64,000 nucleotides of DNA, taken from UBA2705 sp963977125. GTDB taxonomy: Bacteria; Pseudomonadota; Alphaproteobacteria; Micavibrionales; Micavibrionaceae. Positions 9,870 to 18,282 of the stretch are shown piece by piece. The stretch lies in the NCBI GenBank assembly GCA_963977125.1, contig CAXBNJ010000004.1, positions 1 to 64,000 on the forward strand, given 5' to 3'. The notes beneath the pieces were generated by a model that was not told where the DNA came from, ran no database searches, and worked only from the letters and a program-made list of their open reading frames with translations. The position numbers and the translations under genes are program-made. Within the stretch, counting starts at the first letter, position 1, and each line of letters begins with the position of its first letter.

Positions 9870-9897
9870 AAAAGCCCCTGTTTATAGGGCTTTTTTA
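9870..9897 (+). terminator. Rho-independent terminator
   Basis: AAAAGCCC (9870-9877) pairs with GGGCTTTT (9887-9894) around a 9-base loop and runs into six T residues. It closes the unit containing the small protein at 9580-9852. Confidence 0.8.
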
Positions 9898-10005
9898 TTT
9901 GGTGCTTTCCTGAGCGTAACAGCAGGCAAGGATTACATAATATCAATTGACATATTGCCTACGCCGTGATAACAAGAGCTATATTTGGAATAAAAGGAGC
10001 CTGTT

Positions 10006-10617
10006 ATGACCGAATTAGATGAGAGCGTTAACGCATTAGAGTACAAAAAGTTTAATAAAGTTGATAAGCGAATAACAGAGATTTTTAATCGCTTAACAAG
10101 CGATAAGGTTACGAAGTCTATCGTCAACGAAAGCGGTTATTTATCTATACCTACATGCGGGCCAATCAGTTTTAAGGAAGAGTTTACAAAGCTATTTGGA
10201 ATACTCGCGAGAAAAGAGATGTCTTGCGGAGCTGAATATGTGCAATCGGTGATGAATAATAATGACGTAGCTAACGCATTATCGCGTGATCTAGAAAAAC
10301 AAGGTTATGATGTAAATTATTCTGTCCGCCAGTATCACGAATCCGAAGATGAGCTCGCAGCTCATATTTTTAGGAACATTATCTTAGCAGGATCAACAAC
10401 AATACCTCTATGGTCTAGTCTATTCACACCGCTTGGGTGGATTGTTGGAGGGGCCGCTGTAGTTTTTACTGGCTTGGTTCGCGCTGGCACCATGCAAAAC
10501 GAAGAGAAAATATGCATTAATATTACAAAGAAAACCGAGAATCGTGAAGAAAAAGAAATCAATCCGACACCGCTTGCGCCTGCCGCTGATGTCAATAAGC
10601 CATTACTGATCACGTAA
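10006..10617 (+). CDS. Unknown protein with one hydrophobic hairpin (203 aa)
   Basis: Starts at an ATG with a near-ideal site (AAGGAG, 6 bases upstream). Residues 1-120 are polar and mostly helical (KRITEIFNRLTSDKV); about 125-160 form a hydrophobic stretch (FRNIILAGSTTIPLW, then GWIVGGAAVVFTGLV) that could span the membrane once or as a hairpin; the tail is charged and proline-rich. There is no signal peptide. I do not recognise the family. It is flanked by terminators (9870 and 10694), so it is probably monocistronic and convergent with rpoH. Confidence 0.6.
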   Translation: MTELDESVNALEYKKFNKVDKRITEIFNRLTSDKVTKSIVNESGYLSIPTCGPISFKEEFTKLFGILARKEMSCGAEYVQSVMNNNDVANALSRDLEKQGYDVNYSVRQYHESEDELAAHIFRNIILAGSTTIPLWSSLFTPLGWIVGGAAVVFTGLVRAGTMQNEEKICINITKKTENREEKEINPTPLAPAADVNKPLLIT

Positions 10618-10693
10618 CTCAGGGCGCTTAATTTTATGAATGAGCGTAGAGGCAAAATGCCTTTTTCACTTTAAATAAACCTCATCTAAAGTT

Positions 10694-10730
10694 ACGGCCT
10701 CTATACATTACGTATAAGAGGCCGTTTTAA
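10694..10730 (+). terminator. Terminator between convergent genes
   Basis: ACGGCCTCT (10694-10702) pairs perfectly with AGAGGCCGT (10717-10725), with an inner ATAC/GTAT extension, followed by TTTTAA. It lies between the unknown gene ending at 10617 and rpoH ending at 10767. The T-run favours plus-strand use, though the stem could stop both. Confidence 0.7.
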
Positions 10731-10766
10731 CATGGTCGAGGTGTGAAATGCTCTAATTCCAGCTCA

Positions 10767-11657
10767 TTACACAGCCGTATAATAATCGCTCGGTGTCTCA
10801 TTGGAGCTTTCAAGTGTCATTTTTAGCTTCTCCATAGCACGCTTTTCAATTTGCCTTACGCGCTCCTTGCTAATTCCCAATTGTGAGCCTAGCGTTTCTA
10901 ATGTCACCGTCTTGTGCTGTAAGTGACGATTTTTAATTATTTTCATCTCGCGCTCATTCAGCATTTTCATGGCGCTGTTCAGCCATTCAGATCGGCTTTG
11001 TGAATCGCGCGTTTCAATAACCACGTCTTCAGGGTTCGGGCCATCATCTTCTAAGAACGTTTGCCATTCTTCTTGGCTGCCATCGGCTATTGTGGCGTTT
11101 AATGATTGATCGCCACCAGATAAACGGCCATTCATTTTATGAACTTCGTGCTCACTGACATTTAATTCAGTCGCTATAGTTTCAGCGCCCGCTGATGACA
11201 AGCCGGTCTGTGCGTTATCTTCATCATTAATCTGCGCTTTTAAGCGTCTTAAGTTGAAGAATAAAGATTTTTGCGCCGCAGTTGTACCTGTACGTACAAT
11301 CGACCAGTTACGTAACACGTAATCTTGTATGGCAGAGCGTATCCACCATGTGGCATAGGTCGAAAAGCGCACTTCACGTTCAAGGTCAAAGCGCTCTATT
11401 GATTGTAGCAGGCCAATATTACCTTCCTGGATTAAATCTCCTAAAGGTAGACCGTAATTTCTAAATTTGGTTGCCATGGCAACCACTAAGCGGCGATGCG
11501 CATTAACAATCTTATGCATCGATTTTTTATCTTTATTGAGAACCCAAGCTGTAGCGAGCTCGAGCTCTTCTTCACGAGAGAGCATCGGGACAGCCATTGC
11601 ATCGCGTATATAAGCGCGGTTCGCATTTTGTGTGTAGGCATCATCAATATGGCTCAT
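10767..11657 (-). CDS. rpoH: RNA polymerase sigma-32 factor
   Basis: Heat-shock sigma factor of 296 residues directing RNA polymerase to chaperone and protease promoters. Region 2 is unmistakable: GDLIQEGNIGLLQSIERFD (2.1-2.2), REVRFSTYATWWIRSAIQDY (2.3-2.4), then the RpoH-specific RTGTTAAQKSLFFNLRRLKA box. Region 4 ends in a helix-turn-helix (TLETLGSQLGISKERVRQIE). Length is normal. The 168-base upstream region contains AT-rich TATA-like words but no promoter I would commit to. Some alphaproteobacteria have several RpoH copies; this window shows one. Confidence 0.95.
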   Translation of the reverse strand: MSHIDDAYTQNANRAYIRDAMAVPMLSREEELELATAWVLNKDKKSMHKIVNAHRRLVVAMATKFRNYGLPLGDLIQEGNIGLLQSIERFDLEREVRFSTYATWWIRSAIQDYVLRNWSIVRTGTTAAQKSLFFNLRRLKAQINDEDNAQTGLSSAGAETIATELNVSEHEVHKMNGRLSGGDQSLNATIADGSQEEWQTFLEDDGPNPEDVVIETRDSQSRSEWLNSAMKMLNEREMKIIKNRHLQHKTVTLETLGSQLGISKERVRQIEKRAMEKLKMTLESSNETPSDYYTAV

Positions 11658-11825
11658 TATATTTCCTTTAATCTGTTTGGTGTCGTGTATCTTAAATTAT
11701 AATCTCTATAATGTAACAACGGTTTTTGTACGCAAAACCCTTCACGGCAGATCACTTTTATTTAAAAATAATACATATTTACTTGAAATAGGAGGAGGAA
11801 ATAAGGGTGCCCAATGCTAGCAAAG

Positions 11826-12662
11826 CTAGGCGGCTTCTAGGTAGTGGACGATTTCGCCGCTATGATCAAGGGCTGTGCATATTAAATTGCCACCAAAGCC
11901 TGATCCATTATCTAATGTCGCGTAATATTTACGAACAAACACACCGCGATGCTTTGGGTCATAACCACGGACAACCCAGTTAAATTGATTATATTGCTGC
12001 TTTATATCGTCAAAATCATCACCCCTCCACCAGAATGAATCCTCTTGCCCATCAAGCGCCTTATCATAATCAAGGCCAGCATTTACAAACAGTAAAGTAT
12101 TATCATCACTTATCGCGGCGCGCTTCATATTGATGAAAAAGGCATCATAGTCAATTTGGTCGCGTATAATTGCGCGGGTTTTGTTGATCCAACGTGATAA
12201 ATATTGCGGCCCATAACGTACCGCGTCATGCGCTTCATGCGTATTAATGTGTAAAGCTTCGAGCGTCGAAGACAAGCCATTGCCAAGCATCCATAAAAAG
12301 GCTTGTTCAGCTTGCGGTGCGTAATGCAGCTGCCATAGTTTTTCAAAAATTTCTTCTTGTGCACCACGCAGATAAATCAAATCATTGGGAAAGACACCGA
12401 GTATAGACAAAATAATACGGCGGAAAGTCAGTATCTCATTGAGCGTTTCAACGGGCTTATCGCCATAACCTGTGTAATTTCCCAAATAAATAATCTTATC
12501 GCCAGCCTTGAAATGCTCAAGCAACTGATCATGAATAGCTGTTAGCCCGTCAATATTAGAATGCACAGAAGGGATGGCCCAAATGCGACGGGGTTCACCT
12601 AAGTTTTCGATAGTTGTTGCAGAATTTGTACAGCGGCACATATTTTTTATCTGAACGTTCAT
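11826..12662 (-). CDS. Degenerate metallophosphoesterase (ApaH/PrpE-like fold)
   Basis: A 278-residue protein with the layout of calcineurin-like phosphoesterases, but its metal-binding motifs are altered. The GDxHG block is AIPSVHSN (residues 29-36), the GDxxDRG block is YLGNYTGYG (59-67) and the GNHE block is LRGAQE (98-103), so the canonical Asp, Asn and first His of GNHE are replaced. A later conserved-looking WVVRGYDP resembles the GHT/H block without its histidines. The fold assignment is fairly safe; catalysis is doubtful, and a binding or regulatory role is an inference. The start codon lacks a clear Shine-Dalgarno; an internal ATG (MCRCTNS) is possible. Confidence 0.7.
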   Translation of the reverse strand: MNVQIKNMCRCTNSATTIENLGEPRRIWAIPSVHSNIDGLTAIHDQLLEHFKAGDKIIYLGNYTGYGDKPVETLNEILTFRRIILSILGVFPNDLIYLRGAQEEIFEKLWQLHYAPQAEQAFLWMLGNGLSSTLEALHINTHEAHDAVRYGPQYLSRWINKTRAIIRDQIDYDAFFINMKRAAISDDNTLLFVNAGLDYDKALDGQEDSFWWRGDDFDDIKQQYNQFNWVVRGYDPKHRGVFVRKYYATLDNGSGFGGNLICTALDHSGEIVHYLEAA

Positions 12663-12797
12663 GATTAGAAGATGCGAGAAGAGAATCTCTAGAATACAAC
12701 TATACCATAACTATTCACTCACACTAAACGGACAAAGCGCTTCGTGCACAGCCTTCAAATAAGGAACCTGACAGTAAAGATGGGTATTAGGTGGATA

Positions 12798-13211
12798 TTA
12801 GGCCGTTTTTAGCGTTAACTGCACTGTTTTACCATTATGGGTAATCGGTGTATCAAGCATAGACTGCACAGGGCTTGAAGCTATTTGAGCGTCTTGCATC
12901 TGCATAATGCTAGAATGCTGATTTGATGCGTTATCTTTAAAGGACTCAACAAGGCTATGCCCTGCAGCGCCACCGATAACAGAGGTCGTTGCTGTGGTTG
13001 CTAGAATCAATATCGCAGAAGGAAAAGCGCCGCCAACATCACGGGAGCTGTATTTTTTATGAGCAATTTTTTCAGAAGCCTTATATCCCAGATAGCCACT
13101 AACAGCTGCACCGACGACAAGGCCTGGGGCAACTAAAACGGCGAGAAATGATGCGAGACCAGTCGCTAGGCCCATTTTCACTCTAAAATCTTTTTCTCTT
13201 CTTTTACTCAT
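12798..13211 (-). CDS. Glycine/alanine-rich membrane protein (137 aa), paralogue of 13316-13690
   Basis: Short basic N-terminus (MSKRREKDFRVK), two hydrophobic stretches (about residues 15-45 and 62-85) rich in Gly and Ala, then a polar tail ending in GKTVQLTLKTA. A clear AAGGA lies 8 bases before the ATG. I do not recognise a named family. The gene at 13316-13690 has the same plan and a similar end (GQAVQFTLAP), so the two look like diverged tandem duplicates. Orientation and function in the membrane are unknown. Confidence 0.55.
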   Translation of the reverse strand: MSKRREKDFRVKMGLATGLASFLAVLVAPGLVVGAAVSGYLGYKASEKIAHKKYSSRDVGGAFPSAILILATTATTSVIGGAAGHSLVESFKDNASNQHSSIMQMQDAQIASSPVQSMLDTPITHNGKTVQLTLKTA

Positions 13212-13315
13212 ATCTATTTTCCTTATATGTATTGTTTACATATATGCCAAGCGCACGTAGCTGTCAACAATAATATGAAAACAAAACATATAAGTTTATG
13301 TGGCCATTATTTAGA

Positions 13316-13690
13316 TTAAGGGGCTAATGTGAACTGTACAGCTTGCCCTGATTTATCTTCAATCGAACCATTCATGATATCTTCTAAGCTTAGTGGCTGG
13401 ACTTGAGCGTAGTGAGCTTGCTTATCAAGGCCTGAATCGGCTTGAGCAAGGTCAGTAAATTCACTTGTAATACCCGCTGTCACACCACCAATAAGACCAC
13501 CCGCAAACGTCGCCGCAGCAATATAAACACCACCACCTGTGGGTTTATCTTTACTGTAAAGAACGCCACCACCAAGCCCGAGTGCAGAGCCAACGGCTGT
13601 TCCAATTGTTATAACGGGTGCAACGATTAATGCGGCTGTGGCTATAATAGCCGCTCCAATTGCCGCTTTCTTTGTTCTAAAAAAATCCAT
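13316..13690 (-). CDS. Glycine/alanine-rich membrane protein (124 aa), paralogue of 12798-13211
   Basis: N-terminus MDFFRTKKAAIGAAIIATAA leads into a hydrophobic stretch (residues 9-45), followed by a second one (about 55-75, YIAAATFAGGLIGGVTAG), then a polar tail ending GQAVQFTLAP. The glycine-rich helices recall glycine-zipper membrane proteins, but that is only a resemblance. The 104-base gap separating it from its paralogue is AT-rich and could hold a promoter. It shares the terminal G-x-x-V-Q-x-T-L pattern with the neighbour, which is the main evidence for common ancestry. Confidence 0.55.
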   Translation of the reverse strand: MDFFRTKKAAIGAAIIATAALIVAPVITIGTAVGSALGLGGGVLYSKDKPTGGGVYIAAATFAGGLIGGVTAGITSEFTDLAQADSGLDKQAHYAQVQPLSLEDIMNGSIEDKSGQAVQFTLAP

Positions 13691-13862
13691 TTTAATTTGT
13701 TCTCTCTTCCCTGTATGTGCTGAATTAATTTTCTCAGTCTATTCTACATAGTATCTATGCAATAAAGATGTGCAGTGTCAATATGAATAAACCTAAAGAT
13801 GAGTTTCTTTGTGTGTTAGCTATAAAAGACAGGGCGAGCACAGATAGGGTTGGCGCGCTCAT

Positions 13863-13896
13863 AAAAAAATGCGCCGCAAAAATAGGGCGCATTTTT
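13863..13896. terminator. Bidirectional terminator downstream of carD
   Basis: ATGCGCC (13869-13875) pairs with GGCGCAT (13886-13892); an A-run on the left and T-run on the right extend the stem and allow termination in either direction. carD ends at 13926 on the minus strand, 30 bases away. Confidence 0.75.
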
Positions 13897-13925
13897 AAAA
13901 TATCTATATATGAAGAAGAGGGGGC

Positions 13926-14522
13926 TTACGCCGCTTCTTTTTCTTGTTCAACTTCAGTGTCAACGTCTGCTTCTACATTAGCGTTTGCATTAGCCAGCAT
14001 TTCAATTTCGTTCAAAAGCTGAGGTACGCCCATGATTTCTTCGAGGCGAAGCGATGCTTGCTCTTCTGTAATGCTTTCTAGGGCGGCAACTTCACGTGCA
14101 AGACGCTCAAGTGCAGCTTGGTAGATTTGACGCTCACTATAAGACTGTTCGCTTTCAGCATTGCGACGCTTAAGATCACGTAGAACTTCAGCAATTGATA
14201 CAGGGTCGCCAGAATTGATTTTTAGTTCATATTCCTGTGCACGACGAGACCACATAGTGCGGCGAATACGTGCGCGGCCTTCTAATGTGTTCAGGGCATC
14301 TTTCATACGTTCATGAGTACTAATACGGCGAAGACCTGCGCTAGCCGCTTTAAATACAGGAACTTTCAGGCGCATGCGGTCTTTTTCAAAAGCGATGGCA
14401 TAGAGCATAATTTCTGCGCCGCCAATAGTTTGTTTTTCGATACCTTCAATTTGGCCAACGCCATGAGCTGGGTATACGACATAATCGCCTTCTTTAAAAC
14501 TTGTTTGGTTATTGTCTACCAT
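13926..14522 (-). CDS. carD: CarD-family transcription regulator
   Basis: RNA-polymerase-binding global regulator of 198 residues. The N-terminal CarD/TRCF interaction domain is visible (FKEGDYVVYPAHGVGQIEG, then KDRMRLKVPV), which binds the beta subunit. The helical C-terminal DNA-binding part includes ARIRRTMWSRRAQEYELKIN with the conserved Trp that wedges the upstream edge of the bubble, and SYSERQIYQAALERLAREVA. An unusual Asn/Ala/acidic tail follows (about residues 170-198). GAGGTG precedes the ATG by 7 bases. Neighbouring fdxA is a recurrent alphaproteobacterial pairing. Confidence 0.92.
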   Translation of the reverse strand: MVDNNQTSFKEGDYVVYPAHGVGQIEGIEKQTIGGAEIMLYAIAFEKDRMRLKVPVFKAASAGLRRISTHERMKDALNTLEGRARIRRTMWSRRAQEYELKINSGDPVSIAEVLRDLKRRNAESEQSYSERQIYQAALERLAREVAALESITEEQASLRLEEIMGVPQLLNEIEMLANANANVEADVDTEVEQEKEAA

Positions 14523-14829
14523 GTTTTAGCACCTCTTTTATTTACAGCGCAAAATTCCCAGCGGATATTGTGCATACCCACAAAAATACTTTGCATTAAA
14601 GAAAATCTTAAATCACTAACTTGCTTAAAGAACTCTATTAAAAAAGCCCCTTAAGTGGTTGATAACACGCTATTTTAGCCGTATTATGCAAAAACTTTTT
14701 GTTCAGCAATGAAACATACTATACCAAAAAATACGCCATTTTTCAATAAAAAAATTCAGGCGTCATTATTTTCAATAATAACAGTGCTTTAGATTATGTT
14801 AATAGGGTGGGAATCGGGCATAAACCTGA
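14523..14829. other. 307-base intergenic region between fdxA and carD
   Basis: AT-rich spacer on the minus-strand side between fdxA (ends 14830) and carD (starts 14522). It presumably holds the carD promoter, but I see no convincing -35/-10 pair. A G-rich word followed by six T on the minus strand (around 14640) could be a weak terminator. I see no open frame. Confidence 0.4.
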
Positions 14830-15174
14830 TTAATCGCCTTCACCAGGCACTTCAGAGAACATTTCTGGATATTTATTTTCCACATTTTTGAATTTTTCAG
14901 CATCCGCCATGGCATCTTTCTTAATGCTAATCACAGGCCAGCTCGCTTCTATGGAGTATTTTCTATTCATTTCAATATAAGCATCTGCTTTTTCATCGCT
15001 ATCAGGCAGAATCGCATCAATTGGACATTCAGGCTCGCAAACGCCGCAATCTATACATTCATCAGGGTGAATAACCAGCATGTTTTCGCCCTCATAGAAA
15101 CAATCAACGGGGCATACTTCTACACAATCTGTGTATTTGCAGTTAATACATATGTCTGTAACAACGAAGGTCAT
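14830..15174 (-). CDS. fdxA: FdxA-type 7Fe-8S ferredoxin
   Basis: Small electron carrier of 114 residues. Two Cys clusters near the N-terminus, CINCKYTDCVEVCPVDCF and CIDCGVCEPECP, match the FdxA pattern that binds a [3Fe-4S] and a [4Fe-4S] cluster. The acidic region after them and the C-terminal helix (WPVISIKKDAMADAEKFK) are typical of the family. Partner proteins are not in the window. It lies upstream of carD on the same strand with a 307-base gap, so it probably has a separate promoter. Confidence 0.93.
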   Translation of the reverse strand: MTFVVTDICINCKYTDCVEVCPVDCFYEGENMLVIHPDECIDCGVCEPECPIDAILPDSDEKADAYIEMNRKYSIEASWPVISIKKDAMADAEKFKNVENKYPEMFSEVPGEGD

Positions 15175-15243
15175 AACGATAACTCTTTATCTTGAATAGT
15201 TTTATGCGCTATACATAGGATGATTTAGCAAGGAATTCAAGAA

Positions 15244-15759
15244 ATGATTGAAAGAGATCCAAAAAGCCCTGTGGAGCCCGTGGGCTTCCGCGCAAAGAAT
15301 ACAGGATTCTATGAGAAGCCTCGCAGCTTCAACCGCGCCATAGAAGAATACAGGTTCTTTCTAGAGCGCTTATCTCTACGCTCATTGCCGACTATCAACA
15401 AACATGTCTCACCAGCGGCCAGTTTCAGAGACCCTTTTTTCTATGATGGGGATTTGGATCAGCGCACAGAGTTACTAAGAGTGCTGTGTAATTCAGCCAC
15501 AGCCTTAAAATTCCGCGTGGAGGAAGTTCTTTTAAGTAAAGAAGAGCATAAAGTCTATTTCAAGTGGTCACTCCGCCTAGAGAAAAACATGGCGCCTTTA
15601 GAGGGCATGAGTGAGATTACCTTTGATCATAGTATGATGGTCTTTTCACAGCGCGATTATTGGGATTCGGCCTCCACAGTCTGGGCTGCAAATCCAATTA
15701 TGAGACGTTTATTTAACTTTGGTAAAAAACGCCTGTTTGGCCCGCTCTATAATCGCTAA
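15244..15759 (+). CDS. NTF2/SnoaL-like domain protein
   Basis: A 171-residue single-domain protein. Residues about 35-150 fit the SnoaL/NTF2 cone: FRDPFFYDGD, an interior VEEVLLSKEEHKVYFKWSLRL, GMSEITFDHSMMVFSQRDYWD and a C-terminal helix ending FGPLYNR. The (F/Y)xDP and RDYWD motifs are characteristic of bacterial members annotated as nuclear transport factor 2 family proteins. No catalytic assignment is safe. It is divergent from fdxA and ends 2 bases before the convergent peptidase gene. Confidence 0.7.
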   Translation: MIERDPKSPVEPVGFRAKNTGFYEKPRSFNRAIEEYRFFLERLSLRSLPTINKHVSPAASFRDPFFYDGDLDQRTELLRVLCNSATALKFRVEEVLLSKEEHKVYFKWSLRLEKNMAPLEGMSEITFDHSMMVFSQRDYWDSASTVWAANPIMRRLFNFGKKRLFGPLYNR

Positions 15760-15761
15760 AG

Positions 15762-16670
15762 CTAAAACTTGAGTGAAACTCGATCCGTCTTACTATCTGC
15801 TTTAAATGTCGCCTGCGCCCCAAAAGCTAAGCTTTGTAAGCGCTCACCATGACCAAAGGGCATATTCATCACAACAGGGCCATTAATGGAGTCGCTATGC
15901 TCTCGTAATATATCAGTAAGGCTAAATCCAAATGCCGCGCCACTATCTTGGGCATCGGTAAATTGACCAACAATAAGCCCCCCAAGCTCAGAAAAAGGCA
16001 GGGCTAATTTTAACTGGCAAAGCATGCGATCAATGCGGCTTAATTCTTCAAAACAATCTTCTATAAATAATACATGCCCCTTAATGATGGGCATGTAGCC
16101 TGTCCCGACAAGACTGCATATCAACGCCAAAGTGCCGCCAATTAATGGACCACTCGCCGCTCCAGCTTTAATGATCTCCGCCGTATTATCTATTTTATAA
16201 GCTGGCGCCTTACCCGTGATCAGGTCAAAAAAGTAATCTTGGTCTTTTTGTCCCAATGCCGCTAGGTTTTGCACCATGGGCCCAAAAATGCTTAGGATCT
16301 GTGCTTGCGTGTGAAGCGCAAAACTCAGAGCCGTCGAGTCGCTATAGCCGCAATAGAGTTTTTGTTGCGCTTCAAACAAAGCGTAATCAATACCATCCAG
16401 TATATGTAGAGCTCGATTCCCACCCGCCGCAGCCATAATAAGCCCGACATCATCATTAAGCGCCAAGTCATGCAGGGCTGCGATTTTCTGTGCTGTCGTG
16501 CCGGCTGATTGATTATGCGTTAAAAAGCATTGCGGGTGGATAACGGTTTCAAAGCCGCGTGCATGAATAATATCTAGTCCCGCTTGGAAACGCGATACAT
16601 CAACGCAAGAAGAGGGCGCAAAGATCCCTATTTTTTTACCCGCTATATTTTTAATTTTATCGTTAAACAT
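15762..16670 (-). CDS. ldcA: LD-carboxypeptidase (peptidase family S66, LdcA-like)
   Basis: Serine peptidase of 302 residues expected to cut the L,D bond of peptidoglycan tetrapeptides during cell-wall recycling. The S66 signatures are present: IGIFAPSS near the N-terminus, the nucleophile in CGYSDSTAL (Ser110), the catalytic Glu region FIEDCFEELSRIDRML, and the C-terminal His in FGHGERLQSLAFG. The S66 family also contains microcin-immunity (MccF) proteins, but nothing next to it suggests that role. The start ATG overlaps the clpX terminator region. Confidence 0.87.
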   Translation of the reverse strand: MFNDKIKNIAGKKIGIFAPSSCVDVSRFQAGLDIIHARGFETVIHPQCFLTHNQSAGTTAQKIAALHDLALNDDVGLIMAAAGGNRALHILDGIDYALFEAQQKLYCGYSDSTALSFALHTQAQILSIFGPMVQNLAALGQKDQDYFFDLITGKAPAYKIDNTAEIIKAGAASGPLIGGTLALICSLVGTGYMPIIKGHVLFIEDCFEELSRIDRMLCQLKLALPFSELGGLIVGQFTDAQDSGAAFGFSLTDILREHSDSINGPVVMNMPFGHGERLQSLAFGAQATFKADSKTDRVSLKF

Positions 16671-16684
16671 AGGTTATTGTCCCA

Positions 16685-16716
16685 TTAAAAAAGCCCACAT
16701 ACAAGATGCGGGCTTT
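16685..16716 (-). terminator. clpX terminator
   Basis: On the minus strand AAAGCCC and GGGCTTT (arms 16710-16716 and 16690-16696) enclose a loop with an inner CAT/ATG pairing, followed by T residues. It lies 26 bases past the clpX stop codon. Confidence 0.75.
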
Positions 16717-16741
16717 CAAAATTATGATGAATGAGAAGTCA

Positions 16742-18070
16742 TTAAGATTCGATTTGTTCTTTTTTCTCGTCTTTTTTGTCTTCTTTCTTCTCGTCCTTAG
16801 CCTTGTCAGCTTTCTTTTTCTTGGTCTTACTGATGACATATCTTGGTTTAACTTTATCGTTAACCGTAACGTCTTCAATAACAACCTCTGTTAAGCCTTC
16901 AATATCAGGAAGCTCAAACATTGTATCAAGAAGCATCGTTTCAAGAATTGAACGCAATCCACGAGCACCTGTTTTACGTTTGATCGCATGTTGCGCAATC
17001 GCAGTAAGGGCTTCGTCTGTGAATGTTAGCTCAGTATCTTCAATTGAGAAGAGAAGCTTATACTGCTTAACAAGCGCGTTCTTAGGCTGCGTCAAGATTT
17101 GAATAAGCGCTGATTCGTCAAGATCTTCCAAAGTCGCGATAACCGGTAGACGGCCAACGAATTCAGGGATCAAACCAAATTTCAACAGATCTTCTGGCTC
17201 AAGTTCGCCAAGAAGTTCGCCAACTTTACGCTCATCAGGGCCAAGAACATCAGCGCCGAAGCCGATTGTTGTATCGCGACCACGATCTGAGATGATTTTC
17301 TCAACGCCAGCAAACGCACCGCCAGCAATAAACAGAATATTTACAGTATCAACTTGTAAGAATTCTTGCTGTGGATGTTTACGACCGCCTTGTGGAGGAA
17401 CAGAAGCAACCGTGCCTTCCATAAGTTTCAAGAGGGCTTGCTGAACACCTTCACCAGATACATCGCGTGTTATTGATGGATTGTCAGATTTACGCGAAAT
17501 CTTATCAATTTCATCAATATAAACGATACCACGTTGAGCGCGCTCAACATTGTAATCAGAGGCTTGAAGTAATTTCAAAACAATATTTTCAACGTCTTCA
17601 CCAACATAACCCGCTTCGGTCAATGTTGTGGCATCAGCCATTGTGAAGGGAACATCGATAATTTTTGCTAGGGTCGACGCCAGAAGTGTCTTACCACAAC
17701 CCGTTGGACCAACAAGAAGGATGTTTGATTTTGCAAGTTCGATTTCGCTGCCTGAACCAGTAGCGCCATGCTCTAGGCGCTTATAGTGGTTGTGAACAGC
17801 TACAGAAAGCACACGTTTTGCACGTTGCTGACCGATGACGTAATCATCAAGCACGGCTTTAATTTCCGCAGGTGTTGGTACATGACCTTCTTCACCCCCA
17901 GTAATAAGCTGACTTTTATCTTCTTCCTTGATGATATCCATGCAGAGTTCAACACACTCATTACAGATAAAGACATTTGGTCCTGCAATAAGTTTGCGTA
18001 CTTCATGCTGGCTTTTGCCACAGAAAGAACAATAGAGAGTATTTTTTGAATCGGATTCGGATTTGCTCAT
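16742..18070 (-). CDS. clpX: ClpX, ATP-dependent unfoldase subunit of ClpXP
   Basis: AAA+ hexameric unfoldase, 442 residues, feeding substrates to ClpP. The N-terminal zinc-binding domain is CSFCGKSQHEVRKLI with FICNECVELC; Walker A is GPTGCGKTLLA, Walker B is VYIDEIDKI, the pore loop is within the ATTLTEAGYVGEDVE segment and sensor 2 lies in KTGARGLRS. The ClpP-binding IGF-like loop is present (TTIGFGADV). The C-terminus is unusual: about 30 residues of almost only Lys, Glu and Asp (KTKKKKADKAKDEKK and onward), longer than in most ClpX. clpP is not adjacent in this window. Confidence 0.95.
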   Translation of the reverse strand: MSKSESDSKNTLYCSFCGKSQHEVRKLIAGPNVFICNECVELCMDIIKEEDKSQLITGGEEGHVPTPAEIKAVLDDYVIGQQRAKRVLSVAVHNHYKRLEHGATGSGSEIELAKSNILLVGPTGCGKTLLASTLAKIIDVPFTMADATTLTEAGYVGEDVENIVLKLLQASDYNVERAQRGIVYIDEIDKISRKSDNPSITRDVSGEGVQQALLKLMEGTVASVPPQGGRKHPQQEFLQVDTVNILFIAGGAFAGVEKIISDRGRDTTIGFGADVLGPDERKVGELLGELEPEDLLKFGLIPEFVGRLPVIATLEDLDESALIQILTQPKNALVKQYKLLFSIEDTELTFTDEALTAIAQHAIKRKTGARGLRSILETMLLDTMFELPDIEGLTEVVIEDVTVNDKVKPRYVISKTKKKKADKAKDEKKEDKKDEKKEQIES

Positions 18071-18282
18071 TTTAGCGCTTTTCCTAGGAGTTACTTGATT
18101 TCATTAGAATATATAAACAGATATAGAGCGAAAAAGTGAAAAAGCATGTAATCACTCTATAGGTACAATTTGCCAAGCATTGAGCAGAAGCGCAAGAGTT
18201 TTACTTGTTTTTTTTGAGATATCCTTGAATAATCTTATAAATATACGTATTCAGACAGTTAAATTAATCGAAACGGCATAAT

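Noticed and set aside
12357..12545. Plus-strand frame opposite the phosphatase-like gene
   Set aside because: Shadow of the minus-strand coding sequence without any ribosome site.
13768..14022. Plus-strand reading frame opposite carD
   Set aside because: It is antisense to the conserved CarD coding sequence and includes the bidirectional terminator; it has no ribosome site.
9034..14522. Genomic island or prophage from 9 to 14.5 kb
   Set aside because: No integrase, transposase, attachment repeats or phage genes are visible; it contains core genes rpoH and carD.
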